Source of the DNA: Sphaerolaimus hirsutus | Lineage: Eukaryota; Nematoda; Chromadorea; Monhysterida; Sphaerolaimidae | Assembly (NCBI GenBank): GCA_964036195.1 | Contig: OZ038453.1 | Coordinates: forward strand, 11,507,206-11,571,205 | Direction: 5' to 3' | DNA: 64,000 bases | Shown here: positions 48,401 through 50,975 of the stretch, in pieces | Position numbering within the stretch: position 1 is the stretch's first letter | Layout of the letters: each line of letters opens with the position of its first letter | Notes under the pieces: generated by a model | Databases searched by the model: none | What the model saw: only the letters and a program-made list of their open reading frames with translations | Told to the model about the DNA's origin: nothing | Made by a program: the position numbers and the translations under genes

Positions 48401-49296
48401 GCTGCAGCCCCCCGCCCCCCCACTGGATACGTCCTTGGTGCCTAGTGTGCGCAGCAGCCGGCACACCATTAGAAACTGAAATCGACTCAAGTGCCACCCC
48501 CGGCCGCACCACTGAGCAGCAGCGACGTTCTGCAGGGCGGCGGGGGGCAGCGCGCGCGCCAGGCTGCCGCACAGCGCCAACACGCAGCCGCCCCCCTTTG
48601 TGCAGCCGCGCCGCTGCAGCTGCTCCAGCCACCAGTCCACGTAGGCTTTTTGTAGGTGCTGCGAGGCAATTGTGCATTTCGTGAATCATAATTAAAAAAT
48701 GAATTTGAAAAAAACACAAAAAAAAGTTAATAAAAGCTACAGACTCGGATGGGCGGCGCTCGCTGCTGGCACATGGAAAGGCGGCTCTGCCCAGTCGCCA
48801 GACGGTACACTGAAATAATGACACAATTCAACGCGATCGAATGGCAGCTTTTTAATTGGGGTCAACCAGGGGTATTCCACATTTTGACCTCCAAGGGGGT
48901 TGGATAGGCTACAAATAGCACCTCCTGAGTTCCGGGGTTTTTCGGGGGTTCCACAGTATACAGACTTTTAAGGTGTTAAGGTGTTAAAAGCCAAAAAATC
49001 CTGGCCTCCGGGACAGATAGCTATGCGATTTTGGCCCCAACACCCCGCCCATGGGACAACCTGGAGTCAACAATATTCCAACCCAAAAGTTCACAAAACT
49101 CGAACACACACTCAAAAGACCGGAGCAACTCATCACACCCGTGATCCGAGTAGGCGGCCATGGGCAGCAGAAATTGGCCCGCGTCCAACTGCAGTCGCGC
49201 AGCCTCGCCGCGGCAGTCGTGCTCGCATTGCTGCCCCAAGTTTTCCAACAGCAAATCGACGCACAGCTGGCCCGGGTGGCCGGCGCTGACGCACGG
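21125..49296 (-). CDS. Large 35-exon gene, HEAT/ARM-like protein (whole-gene summary)
   Basis: Thirty-five exons on the - strand, listed one by one below, give about 5.4 kb of coding sequence (about 1,790 residues) over 28 kb. Phases agree at every junction I could define, including five that split a codon. The product is rich in Leu/Ala helices in HEAT/ARM-like succession. A basic stretch (GVKRQ...AKRHKL) encoded at 43770-43997 resembles a nuclear localisation signal. A Ser/Glu/Asp linker spans 31168-29635, and the C-terminus is Ser/Gly-rich. No catalytic motif is visible. I compared it mentally with Mediator, Integrator, NELF, huntingtin and ubiquitin-ligase families and found no match, so it is unassigned. 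The true 5' start is unresolved: either ATG at 49389 or an exon further upstream. One link (exon 3 to 4) is broken near the N gap. Introns are filled with transposons that do not disturb the exons. Confidence 0.75.
21497..21605 (-). repeat. tRNA-derived SINE fragment
   Basis: On the - strand: an A-box-like TGAGCGGTGGTTGG, then the B box GGTTCGATTCC (21541-21531), a hairpin GTGCAATTTTTGCAC and a T run. It resembles the fragment at 37203. Confidence 0.6.
21825..22438. repeat. hAT MITE, GGGATC type
   Basis: Ends TAGGGTTCAAACGGGAT...ATCCCGTTTGAACCCTA, flanked by CTTTCTAC (21817-21824, 22439-22446). Lies in the last intron of the large gene. Confidence 0.94.
22485..22627 (-). CDS. Large gene exon 34
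   Basis: The acceptor CCCCCCCCAG precedes RVLRWLNTCRVGERLPSGDS, then YRAVCRRATHCRLVQRANKR and TR plus CT. The consensus donor GTGAGT leaves phase 2; CT joins G of exon 35 to make Leu. Strongly basic, eleven Arg in 47 residues. Confidence 0.85.
22680..23035. repeat. CTCGAAATAC-family elements in an intron
   Basis: CGTATTTCCTCGAAATACCT at the left and TTACGAGGAAATACGGTA at the right, with inner GGGGTATTTCGAGGGG units. Confidence 0.65.
23267..23521 (-). CDS. Large gene exon 33
   Basis: Eighty-five codons after a C-run acceptor ending CCTCAG: RLLPARWLESDAQCGRLLGQ, later GHPVRSLQAKLGEDAFNYVR and HYMHLLKRLLTNRS. The donor GTGCGT leaves phase 0. This is the most conserved-looking block, dense in charged and aromatic residues. 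Confidence 0.84.
23900..23974 (-). CDS. Large gene exon 32
   Basis: Twenty-five codons: the acceptor GTCATTCGCAG, PEVFMETVGWDAWNSLAPHM, QAYLK, consensus donor GTACGT, phase 0. Confidence 0.82.
24040..24366. repeat. Palindromic TA-flanked MITE (AACACCTTCC)
   Basis: AACACCTTCCCGGACAAG...CTTGTCCGGGAAGGTGTT flanked by TA (24038-24039, 24367-24368). The arms pair nearly throughout. Same family as 50976-52428. Confidence 0.92.
24756..24905 (-). CDS. Large gene exon 31
   Basis: Fifty codons after a long C-run acceptor: LRSQMTSQQPIAGAAGGAAQ, then a Gly-rich loop, then LRTVVIGNQVNQWPEVLFND. The donor GTGCGT leaves phase 0. Confidence 0.8.
25250..25382 (-). CDS. Large gene exon 30
   Basis: The acceptor TTGATCTAG is followed by one base finishing Cys and then LVYFVHSNTLIHACVDRVMP and NACLYGITFNALFDHNGNDL, HALK. 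The donor GTGAGC leaves phase 0. I found it only because exons 29 and 31 did not fit in phase. It is lower in GC than its neighbours and carries no ATG near its start. Confidence 0.7.
25725..26070. repeat. CTCGAAATAC-related fragments
   Basis: GGGGGTATTTTGAGGGTGG near 25736 and TACCGTATATCCTCAAATAA at 25972, with GGTTATATGGTAAATAC at the end. Confidence 0.45.
26089..26303 (-). CDS. Large gene exon 29
   Basis: The acceptor CCCCCACTCAG precedes PENFAASLHSILAPFREQKH, then TSKEVKSVRSQTANIVLKKG, ending KLETGDS plus TG. The donor GTGAAT leaves phase 2; unspliced, the frame stops one codon on. The leftover TG is completed by C of exon 30. Confidence 0.76.
26425..26559 (-). CDS. Large gene exon 28
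   Basis: Forty-five codons after the acceptor CCTCGTGCAG: LLQRLLCAPAPDQGESAVSG, then PRLCAHLLLLLNAFSGVAQL. The donor GTTTGT leaves phase 0. The intron before it contains the GGTGCACAAG element. Confidence 0.78.
26615..27085. repeat. GGTGCACAAG repeat element in an intron
   Basis: GCGCCCGACACGGGGG at the left and CCCCGTGTGTCGGGCACC at the right. The interior has about a dozen GGTGCACAAG or CTTGTGCACCGG units in both orientations; a CAGGGACGTATCC fragment sits in the middle (about 26780-26872). Confidence 0.75.
27128..27202 (-). CDS. Large gene exon 27
   Basis: Twenty-five codons: the acceptor CCATTTTCAG, IDVDDKANRKIWKKFVKILA, ADSAQ, donor GTAAGG, phase 0. Lys-rich and probably helical. Confidence 0.8.
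27283..27327 (-). CDS. Large gene exon 26 (45-bp micro-exon)
   Basis: Fifteen codons between the acceptor TGTGTTTCAG and the consensus donor GTGAGT: TQMFMLCTHFMRKNL. Phase 0 on both sides. It is too short for ordinary ORF finding, but splice sites and frame agree with both neighbours. Confidence 0.78.
27398..27469 (-). CDS. Large gene exon 25
   Basis: Twenty-four codons: the acceptor TTTTCGCAG, AALLCLLPRMCQHAFDSALR, PFAR, donor GTATTT, phase 0. Confidence 0.76.
27657..27788 (-). CDS. Large gene exon 24
   Basis: Forty-four codons: the acceptor ACTGGCGCAG, then VGQCGGAADSSVLREFESLL and DTFAAERSCKLPLAVFETPA, ending SRQP at the consensus donor GTGAGT, phase 0. A GGGATC-type fragment lies directly after the donor. 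Confidence 0.82.
27843..28080. repeat. CACACTAGTTGACA-family fragment
   Basis: CACACACTAGTTGACACATG, GTTGACACGTGTGTCAAC and CATCTGTCAACTAGTG, a folded arrangement also seen at 18940 and 31545-31790. Confidence 0.5.
28115..28252 (-). CDS. Large gene exon 23 (3' end uncertain)
   Basis: The acceptor GCGCCGCGCAG precedes VDISSNGVDSRLREVLQGCV, then LLHALVGELVAWIVGFC. The donor is GTGCAT, or GTTGGG four codons later; both are phase 0. The region just downstream holds CTAGTTGACA repeat copies. Confidence 0.68.
28567..28686 (-). CDS. Large gene exon 22
   Basis: Forty codons after a C-run acceptor (CCCCCCCAG): SMLCPLLSAAAASLREPAET and then KLYARCAALLHLVTRGKGIQ. The donor GTGACC leaves phase 0. Confidence 0.8.
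28756..28935. repeat. GGGATGGCC repeat fragment
   Basis: GGGATGGCCAAAAAATAG, later AACCGGTTTAAAAAACATCC; related to the element starts at 29880 and 47233. Confidence 0.4.
29043..29231 (-). CDS. Large gene exon 21
   Basis: The acceptor TCAACTCGCAG precedes SAGNSDLSDGAMTRLDAALS, then ARANSAQKRRAGGQREGS and a Leu-rich helix (RLADLLLVLLHSHPPAD). The donor is GTGATC or, three codons further, GTTGGA; both are phase 0. Confidence 0.72.
29635..29804 (-). CDS. Large gene exon 20 (Ser/Glu-rich linker)
   Basis: The acceptor CCACCCTCAG is followed by CC and then SASASESELSGSGESARGSD, ending HSDSGADSS at the consensus donor GTAAGT, phase 0. Low complexity and acidic: a probable unstructured linker with many possible casein-kinase-2-type sites. 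Confidence 0.8.
29880..30400. repeat. Nested TAGGGATGGCC and CAGGGACGTA-type elements
   Basis: TAGGGATGGCCGATGTTTTT at 29879, then a CAGG/GCGGGGGGG interior with GTTTTGGCGCCAATGCC, ending CATGGCTACGTCCCTG at 30394. The arrangement resembles 18690 and 37951; duplications not resolved. Confidence 0.5.
30400..31140. other. Intron sequence, mostly unassigned
   Basis: GCGCGCAAGCACGCAATTTC recurs at 37399 and 42499. 31070-31130 has TTCGAAAA-type motifs. Confidence 0.4.
31168..31225 (-). CDS. Large gene exon 19 (start of acidic/Ser linker)
   Basis: A 58-bp exon: the acceptor TTTTGGCAG, then ALQQPGVDAQPVDDDSHSQ plus one A at a consensus donor GTAAGT (phase 1). The A joins CC of exon 20 to make Thr, so the split codon confirms the pair. 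Confidence 0.82.
31321..31509 (-). CDS. Large gene exon 18
   Basis: The acceptor TCTTCTCGCAG precedes ELHSMADDLKSASPDPSGVS, then VDMCIQLLSFDHQHYRLAAQ and VAVHYLAPHF. It ends QIFE at donor GTTCGG, phase 0. These are two clear HEAT-like helices. Confidence 0.8.
31545..31790. repeat. CACACTAGTTGACA-family element
   Basis: GGCCCACACACTAGTTAACA at the left; TTGACACGAATTTTGATGTC and GTATGTGGTGGACCC at the right mirror it. Confidence 0.6.
32027..32999. repeat. hAT MITE, GGGATC type, host of a nested element
   Basis: Starts TAGGGTTCCAACGGGATC and ends CCCGTTTGGATGGACCCGA once the nested element is removed. Flanks TTCATCAA and TTCATCCC agree at six of eight bases. Confidence 0.75.
32207..32988. repeat. 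hAT MITE, GCGCCA type, nested
   Basis: Ends TAGTGATGGAA...TTCCATCACTA, flanked by GATGGACC (32199-32206, 32989-32996). Both arms are dense in GGCGCC; the core is AT-rich. Confidence 0.93.
33024..33179 (-). CDS. Large gene exon 17
   Basis: Fifty-two codons after the acceptor CCACCCGCAG: LRRAQKDFEKWLDLSAQCPW, then ALVAHLALAQLVETDAQVLQ, ending GQNLQ. The donor GTTGTG leaves phase 0. The transposon pair 32027-32999 ends 24 bp from its 3' side. Confidence 0.78.
33500..33685 (-). CDS. Large gene exon 16 (3' end uncertain)
   Basis: The acceptor ATTGATCCCAG precedes PIYFSQSHYVVRTPRPGAST, then DRSAALVHVVFEQLAEQEHV. The donor is taken as GTGTGG after FEGFAMF (phase 0). The frame continues open into a hydrophobic stretch (VWLIVSSVIVVGLLVM), and other in-phase GT sites exist there, so the end could be up to 45 bp further on. 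Confidence 0.65.
33734..33973 (-). CDS. Large gene exon 15
   Basis: Eighty codons after the acceptor CGGCGCAG: VLSALAPPASGDEPPSAQTA, then helices with LYAAGLKLQSADVHQCLATL, ending GNMAHMLS. The donor GTTGGT overlaps a tRNA-like B box (GGTTCGATTCC, 33730-33720 on the - strand), suggesting an old SINE beside or at the splice site. Confidence 0.78.
34380..34531 (-). CDS. Large gene exon 14
   Basis: The acceptor CCCCCCAG is followed by GC (finishing Cys) and then KCGRCGESALSIVQSALAAA. The exon ends DSDGLQKCVAQ at the donor GTGCGT, phase 0. C-K-C-G-R-C at the exon junction is notable but lacks partner ligands. Confidence 0.82.
34558..35218. repeat. hAT MITE, CGGAAAA type
   Basis: Ends TAGGGTGTCAAA...TTTGACACCCTA, flanked by GTTTGCAC (34550-34557, 35219-35226). 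The interior is (CGGAAAACGGAAA)-like with GCCGG spacers throughout. Confidence 0.93.
35643..35778 (-). CDS. Large gene exon 13
   Basis: The acceptor TGCGCCCAG precedes VAFMLSRDEHLWPSCVRLAS, and the exon ends FFDACVAAIAK plus one T. The donor GTACGT leaves phase 1; T joins GC of exon 14 to make Cys. This split codon is strong support for the junction. Confidence 0.82.
35850..36041. repeat. TACTCGGCGGAC-family element
   Basis: TATACTCGGCGGACATAACA at the left and GGTCCGCCGAGTATA at the right. The interior has ACCTACCATAACCCATCT and ATGGTAGGATTCTG. Confidence 0.8.
36231..36392 (-). CDS. Large gene exon 12
   Basis: The acceptor TGCGCCCAG precedes SVLQFYSLLLGRTGVDAPAL. The later part is Trp/Cys-rich (QWVWKLVARG, KWVCTGCNWGALW). 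CTGC is a lone C-x2-C, not enough for a zinc site. The donor is GTGGGG, phase 0, chosen by fit to exon 13. Confidence 0.75.
36560..36649 (-). CDS. Large gene exon 11
   Basis: Thirty codons after the acceptor TGACCACCCAG: KRVGKLPIVRELSDLSSLQQ and then NEEHLRALLL. The donor GTCAGT leaves phase 0. Confidence 0.78.
36996..37118 (-). CDS. Large gene exon 10
   Basis: The acceptor AAACGCACAG precedes VSSDEWKGSVWPVLKAALHV, and the exon ends VLQLHQLHP at donor GTGTGT, phase 0. A SINE fragment lies just upstream in the intron (37203-37254). Confidence 0.78.
37203..37254 (-). repeat. tRNA-derived SINE fragment
   Basis: B box GGTTCGATTCC (37247-37237), hairpin GTGCAATTTTGCAC and a T run, as at 21497. 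Cut at its 5' side by a TAGGGTTGG element. Confidence 0.6.
37255..37450. repeat. TAGGGTTGGCCGATG element, right end missing
   Basis: TAGGGTTGGCCGATGTTTTT, GCGCGCAAGCGCGCAATTTC and ATTGACATTGGTGGTTG match the complete element at 42074-42642 in reverse. It stops where the TAGGTTGTAAAC-type element begins. Confidence 0.6.
37452..38945. repeat. Long inverted-repeat element, related to 1145-2174
   Basis: CCCCAGTCCCGAGATAAGGG at 37463 and its mirror TTATCTCGGGACTGGGGGAT near 38770; AGTTTACAACCT at the right. A CAAGGACGTA MITE is nested (37951). Confidence 0.65.
37951..38389. repeat. hAT MITE, CAAGGACGTA type, nested
   Basis: Ends CAAGGACGTACGCAGG...CCTGCGTACGTCCCTG, flanked by ATGCATTG (37943-37950, 38390-38397). 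Confidence 0.93.
39093..39200 (-). CDS. Large gene exon 9
   Basis: The acceptor TTCTTGCAG precedes RGAQLQEVLQSLLALRESST and then MLDVFVCHCVLYAARQ. The donor GTCGGG leaves phase 0. These are two amphipathic helices in HEAT-like style. Confidence 0.78.
39353..40839. repeat. hAT MITE, GGGATC type, outer of a nest
   Basis: Ends TAGGGTTCAAACGGGATC...CCCGTTTGAACCCTA, flanked by CCCCCAAC (39345-39352, 40840-40847). Interrupted by the element at 39453. Confidence 0.92.
39453..40328. repeat. hAT MITE, GGGACC type, nested
   Basis: Ends TAGGGTTCAAACGGGACC...GGTCCCGTTTGAACCCTA, flanked by ACCCCAAT (39445-39452, 40329-40336). The arms are (GGGACC)n; the core (39690-40120) is ordinary sequence. Confidence 0.93.
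40930..41007 (-). CDS. Large gene exon 8
   Basis: Twenty-six codons between the acceptor TTTTCGCAG and a consensus donor GTGAGT: GTNNGRLALSLLHVVLVRRW, then VNTEYL. Phase 0 on both sides. It stands alone between the nested elements at 39353-40839 and a CGGAAAA element at 41207. Confidence 0.8.
41207..41749. repeat. hAT MITE, CGGAAAA type
   Basis: Ends TAGGGTGTCAAC...GTGACACCCTA. Flanks GTAATGGC and GTTATGAC agree at six of eight bases. The interior is TTTTCCGTTTCCG repeats. Confidence 0.85.
42074..42642. repeat. hAT MITE, TAGGGTTGG type
   Basis: Ends TAGGGTTGGACAAAAAACG...CATCGGCCAACCCTA, flanked by GTCAACTG (42066-42073, 42643-42650). T/A-run interior near the ends. Confidence 0.9.
43057..43272 (-). 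CDS. Large gene exon 7
   Basis: Seventy-two codons after the acceptor TTCCCCGCAG: SLCSGWESYTLSRLVAGLLS, later LPEQFLFAALGLDEIG, ending GKEKFEEDK. The donor GTTGGT leaves phase 0. The frame also stays open into the intron, so the donor is chosen because exon 8 fits it. Confidence 0.78.
43380..43535. repeat. Diverged GGGACC-type element
   Basis: TAGGGTTCAAACGGGACCAC at the left and CTGGTCCCGTTTGAATCTAA at the right; few intact repeat units. Confidence 0.6.
43770..43997 (-). CDS. Large gene exon 6 (basic, nuclear-signal-like)
   Basis: The acceptor GCGGCCGCAG precedes PIGAAMGVKRQEPPGDIVVP and then QSAKRHKLHDGG. The two basic clusters, KRQ and AKRHKL, are 14 residues apart and resemble a nuclear import signal. 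It ends QKRRCVAVERLI at a consensus GTGAGT donor in phase 0. Confidence 0.82.
44200..44705. repeat. TGTAAAATGTCA-family element with a GCGCCA fragment
   Basis: CAGTCACAGACCCTGTAAAA at the left; ATACAGTAAGATTTGGATAC and CAGGATCCAGTACA at the right. TAGTGATGGAATACTGCCAT at 44461 starts a truncated GCGCCA element without its right end. Confidence 0.55.
44744..44906 (-). CDS. Large gene exon 5
   Basis: The acceptor CCCCAACAG is followed by one base completing Cys and then RSLDVPCVLLVQPSEEGLPA and an Ala-rich helix (VAAAAAQRMAALVCRLC). The donor GTGAAG leaves phase 0 after WTKL. Confidence 0.78.
45290..45435. repeat. ATATCGA cryptic repeat with hAT-like right end
   Basis: GTCGATATTCGATATTTT units, ending ATCGTCCCAACCCTA. 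The left end was not found. Confidence 0.5.
45984..46153. repeat. TACTCGGCGGAC-family element
   Basis: TATACTCGGCGGACATTACA at the left, ATGGTCCGCCGAGTATA at the right. Confidence 0.8.
46430..46760. repeat. AATAGCGATTT/GATAGCTGAGC repeat block
   Basis: TGAAAATTGGCGAAA and AGATGGATAGCTGAGCGATT recur in 48050-48370, with GGAGCCCCCC at the end. Same family on both sides of exon 4. Confidence 0.5.
46817..47044 (-). CDS. Large gene exon 4
   Basis: The acceptor GTCTCGCAG is followed by one base and then GGGDNKGDLPLLYAACGS. It includes MLRTLQQCGLADLEQLQG, a typical amphipathic helix, and ends FNQ plus TG. The donor GTTTGC leaves phase 2, finished by C of exon 5 to make Cys. Confidence 0.78.
47164..47230 (-). 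pseudogene. Partial diverged copy of the end of exon 3
   Basis: On the - strand this reads WHL..FEFVEVCRLLRTMGA, against WHLSRFQFLMVCRLLRTLG in exon 3. The frame is kept, and most changes within CRLLRT are silent. It is followed by a usable donor (GTTTGC) in phase 0, which does not fit exon 4. A TAGGGATGG transposon end borders the other side. It is a tandem remnant, an alternative exon, or a second haplotype joined in assembly. Confidence 0.45.
47233..47425. repeat. TAGGGATGGCC element
   Basis: TAGGGATGGCCAAAAAATG at the left, ACACCGGCCATCCC at the right; GCGCGCTTGCGCGCAAAA inside. Confidence 0.6.
47426..48437. repeat. CAGGGACGTATCC element spanning the assembly gap
   Basis: CAGGGACGTATCCAGGATTC at the left and CTGGATACGTCCTTG at the right. 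TAGATAGATAGCTGA units lie on the far side of the gap. Confidence 0.55.
47811..48010. other. Assembly gap
   Basis: Run of N, 200 bases, flanked by G runs and GCTCGCGGGGG-like sequence on both sides, which suggests a collapsed or unresolved repeat. It lies in the intron between exons 3 and 4 of the large gene. Confidence 0.98.
48438..48658 (-). CDS. Large gene exon 3 (3' end unresolved)
   Basis: The acceptor GCCTCGCAG precedes HLQKAYVDWWLEQLQRRGC, and the exon runs to about VCRLLRTLG. A transposon end (CAAGGACGTATCC) abuts the coding sequence at 48437, so the native donor cannot be seen. Exon 4 needs two leftover bases from the preceding exon, and no GT gives that here. A diverged partial copy of this exon's end lies at 47164-47230. 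Confidence 0.7.
48745..48809 (-). CDS. Large gene exon 2
   Basis: The acceptor is a good pyrimidine tract, TTATTTCAG. The first two bases finish the codon left by exon 1, followed by 21 codons, YRLATGQSRLSMCQQRAPPI and Arg. The donor GTCTGT leaves phase 0. Confidence 0.65.
49083..49296 (-). CDS. Large gene exon 1 (first visible)
   Basis: The acceptor CCCCACTCAG precedes PCVSAGHPGQLCVDLLLENL. The donor GTTGGA (49082-49077) leaves phase 1 and joins the next exon as Val. The frame is also open upstream to an ATG at 49389 (MPPEYVKACQGVDSAT), which could be the true start without splicing, but that stretch is lower in GC. Eight Cys/His residues lie in the first 40 residues, with no clear metal-binding spacing. 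Confidence 0.65.
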
Positions 49297-49410
49297 CTGA
49301 GTGGGGTTGTTTTGTTGGACTAAGTATTTTGTAGTTTGATCAGTTGCACTGTCAACCCCCTGGCATGCCTTGACATATTCTGGAGGCATAAATATTGTTG
49401 TTTAACCGCT

Positions 49411-49425
49411 TTGGCACAATGCCAA
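49411..49425. promoter_or_regulatory. Perfect NFI-type palindrome between divergent gene starts
   Basis: TTGGC-ACAAT-GCCAA matches the full dyad consensus TTGGC(N5)GCCAA for nuclear factor I. It lies between the candidate ATG at 49389 (- strand) and the ATG at 49525 (+ strand), 136 bp apart. That position suits a shared promoter, but a promoter role is inference. Confidence 0.4.
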
Positions 49426-49524
49426 TATCACACTTACATAACTACAGAGTGAAATTAGGGCAATTTCCCGTCTCAACCGGCCTAAACTGGTGAGAACTAT
49501 GTCGCTCTATACAAACCCACAAAA

Positions 49525-49677
49525 ATGGCGATGTCCTCAAGTGGTGAAGATCCGCAGCCAGCCATATCAAACTCGGTGACGCTACACGAAGGTTTCGAAC
49601 CAATTTCCTTTTCCCAAAACGATGCACATTTGGATACAGACGAAATAGTTCAACGTTCAATTTTTGTGTTTCAACAA
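49525..49677 (+). CDS. Possible first exon of a divergent gene
   Basis: ATG in a good start context (AAAAATGGCG) opens MAMSSSGEDPQPAISNSVTL, HEGFEPISFSQNDAHLDTDE and IVQRSIFVFQ. The frame then runs into repeat sequence at an AGGGTTCAAACG end. Composition is protein-like: acidic, Ser-rich and not repetitive. No continuing exon is visible downstream, so either it is spliced to an exon outside the window or it is chance. No family recognised. Confidence 0.35.
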
Positions 49678-49764
49678 GGGTTCAAACGTGACCAGTTTTT
49701 TTGGGCCGGGTTCAGACGTTTTTTTATCGGACTCGGTACTGGGACGGGACTGTGGCATCGACAC

Positions 49765-50865
49765 TAGGGTTGGGGAACCGAACCGAACCGAACCGAACCG
49801 AACCGAACCGAACCGAACCGAGAACCGAGCACTATTTTGGAACCGAGAACCGGAACCGAAAAAAATACCTGAACCGGAAACGAGAACCGACACTTAGACC
49901 AGGAACCGAACAAAAGAACCGAAAGAACCAAAATTTTATACAATAATCCTATCAAAATGCAACATTTGCACCATTGCGTTTTGGACATTTTCCTCCCACA
50001 GATGTACGGGCAAGGACGTATCCAGGGGGGAGGGGCTGCAGCCCCCCCCCTTCCCGGGTGAGGCCTAAAAAGTTGCTAAAATGCAACTTTTAGTACAACT
50101 TTTGAAGGTCTAGTGAAAAATTTTTGCTCACAAGCGCGCATTTGTCCATCATACAGGGGTATTTTGAAAGAATCGGCCCTGTACTCTTTTAAATAGATGA
50201 AATGGCCAGGTTGTCGCTATATATGTATGTATATTTACATACATATAAGTGATGTTTGGCGCCAGCGCCCATGCCAATGGCGCCATGGCGTGGCATCTTC
50301 GAATGGTGTCAGCGCCATGACGCCATTCTGCCACCACATAGGAAAAATTTTAGGGGGGGGGCTGAGCCCCCCCCCATTCGCCGGGCTCCATAAACAAGCA
50401 GCCCCCCCCCGCTCCAAAATCCTGGATACGTACGTACCTGTGTATGGGTGATTGCATGTTACAAAAAATAAAAACGTTGTTCAAATTCAAATTTTATGTG
50501 TTGCCTTGTCGCGGGCTAGCTGCGGCAGAATATCCAGGGCACTTTGAAATGAGATTGAAACAGCTGCTTTGTTTGGATTTGCACATGGTTTCATGTATGA
50601 TGTTTGCTACACTACAACTGTATGTTGTTTTTCCTTTATTCAGCTTATTATTGCCCAATACCCAATTTTTTCATTACCCAATACCCGATTTTTTCATTAC
50701 CCGGAACCGAATTTTTTTAAAATTTGGAACCGAAAGAACCGAACTGGAACCGAACTTAAGAACCGAACCGCGAACCGGAACCGAACATTTTTTGGAAACG
50801 AGAACCGAACCGAAATTTTTTAGAACAGAGAATCGCAACCGAAAATTTTGAAATTCCCAACCCTA
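49765..50865. repeat. hAT MITE, GAACC type
   Basis: Ends TAGGGTTGGGGAACCGAACC and its complement CCCAACCCTA, flanked by ATCGACAC (49757-49764, 50866-50873). Outer arms are (GAACC)n, with GAACCGGAACC variants. Contains a nested element at 50011. Confidence 0.92.
50011..50440. repeat. hAT MITE, CAAGGACGTATCC type, nested
   Basis: Ends CAAGGACGTATCC...GGATACGTACGTACCTG, flanked by TGTACGGG and TGTATGGG (seven of eight). Confidence 0.85.
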
Positions 50866-50975
50866 ATCGACACTGATATTTTTTATTGTTTCCGATTGTC
50901 TGTGTTTCCATATTCTCCAATAAAAAACTAATTCGTTTGTTAAAAATTTATTTCCGTGTTTCTGTGTAAAAACTA

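Noticed and set aside
47525-48423. Long - strand frames across the N gap
   Set aside because: Their length comes from reading N as open codons; flanking sequence is repeat.
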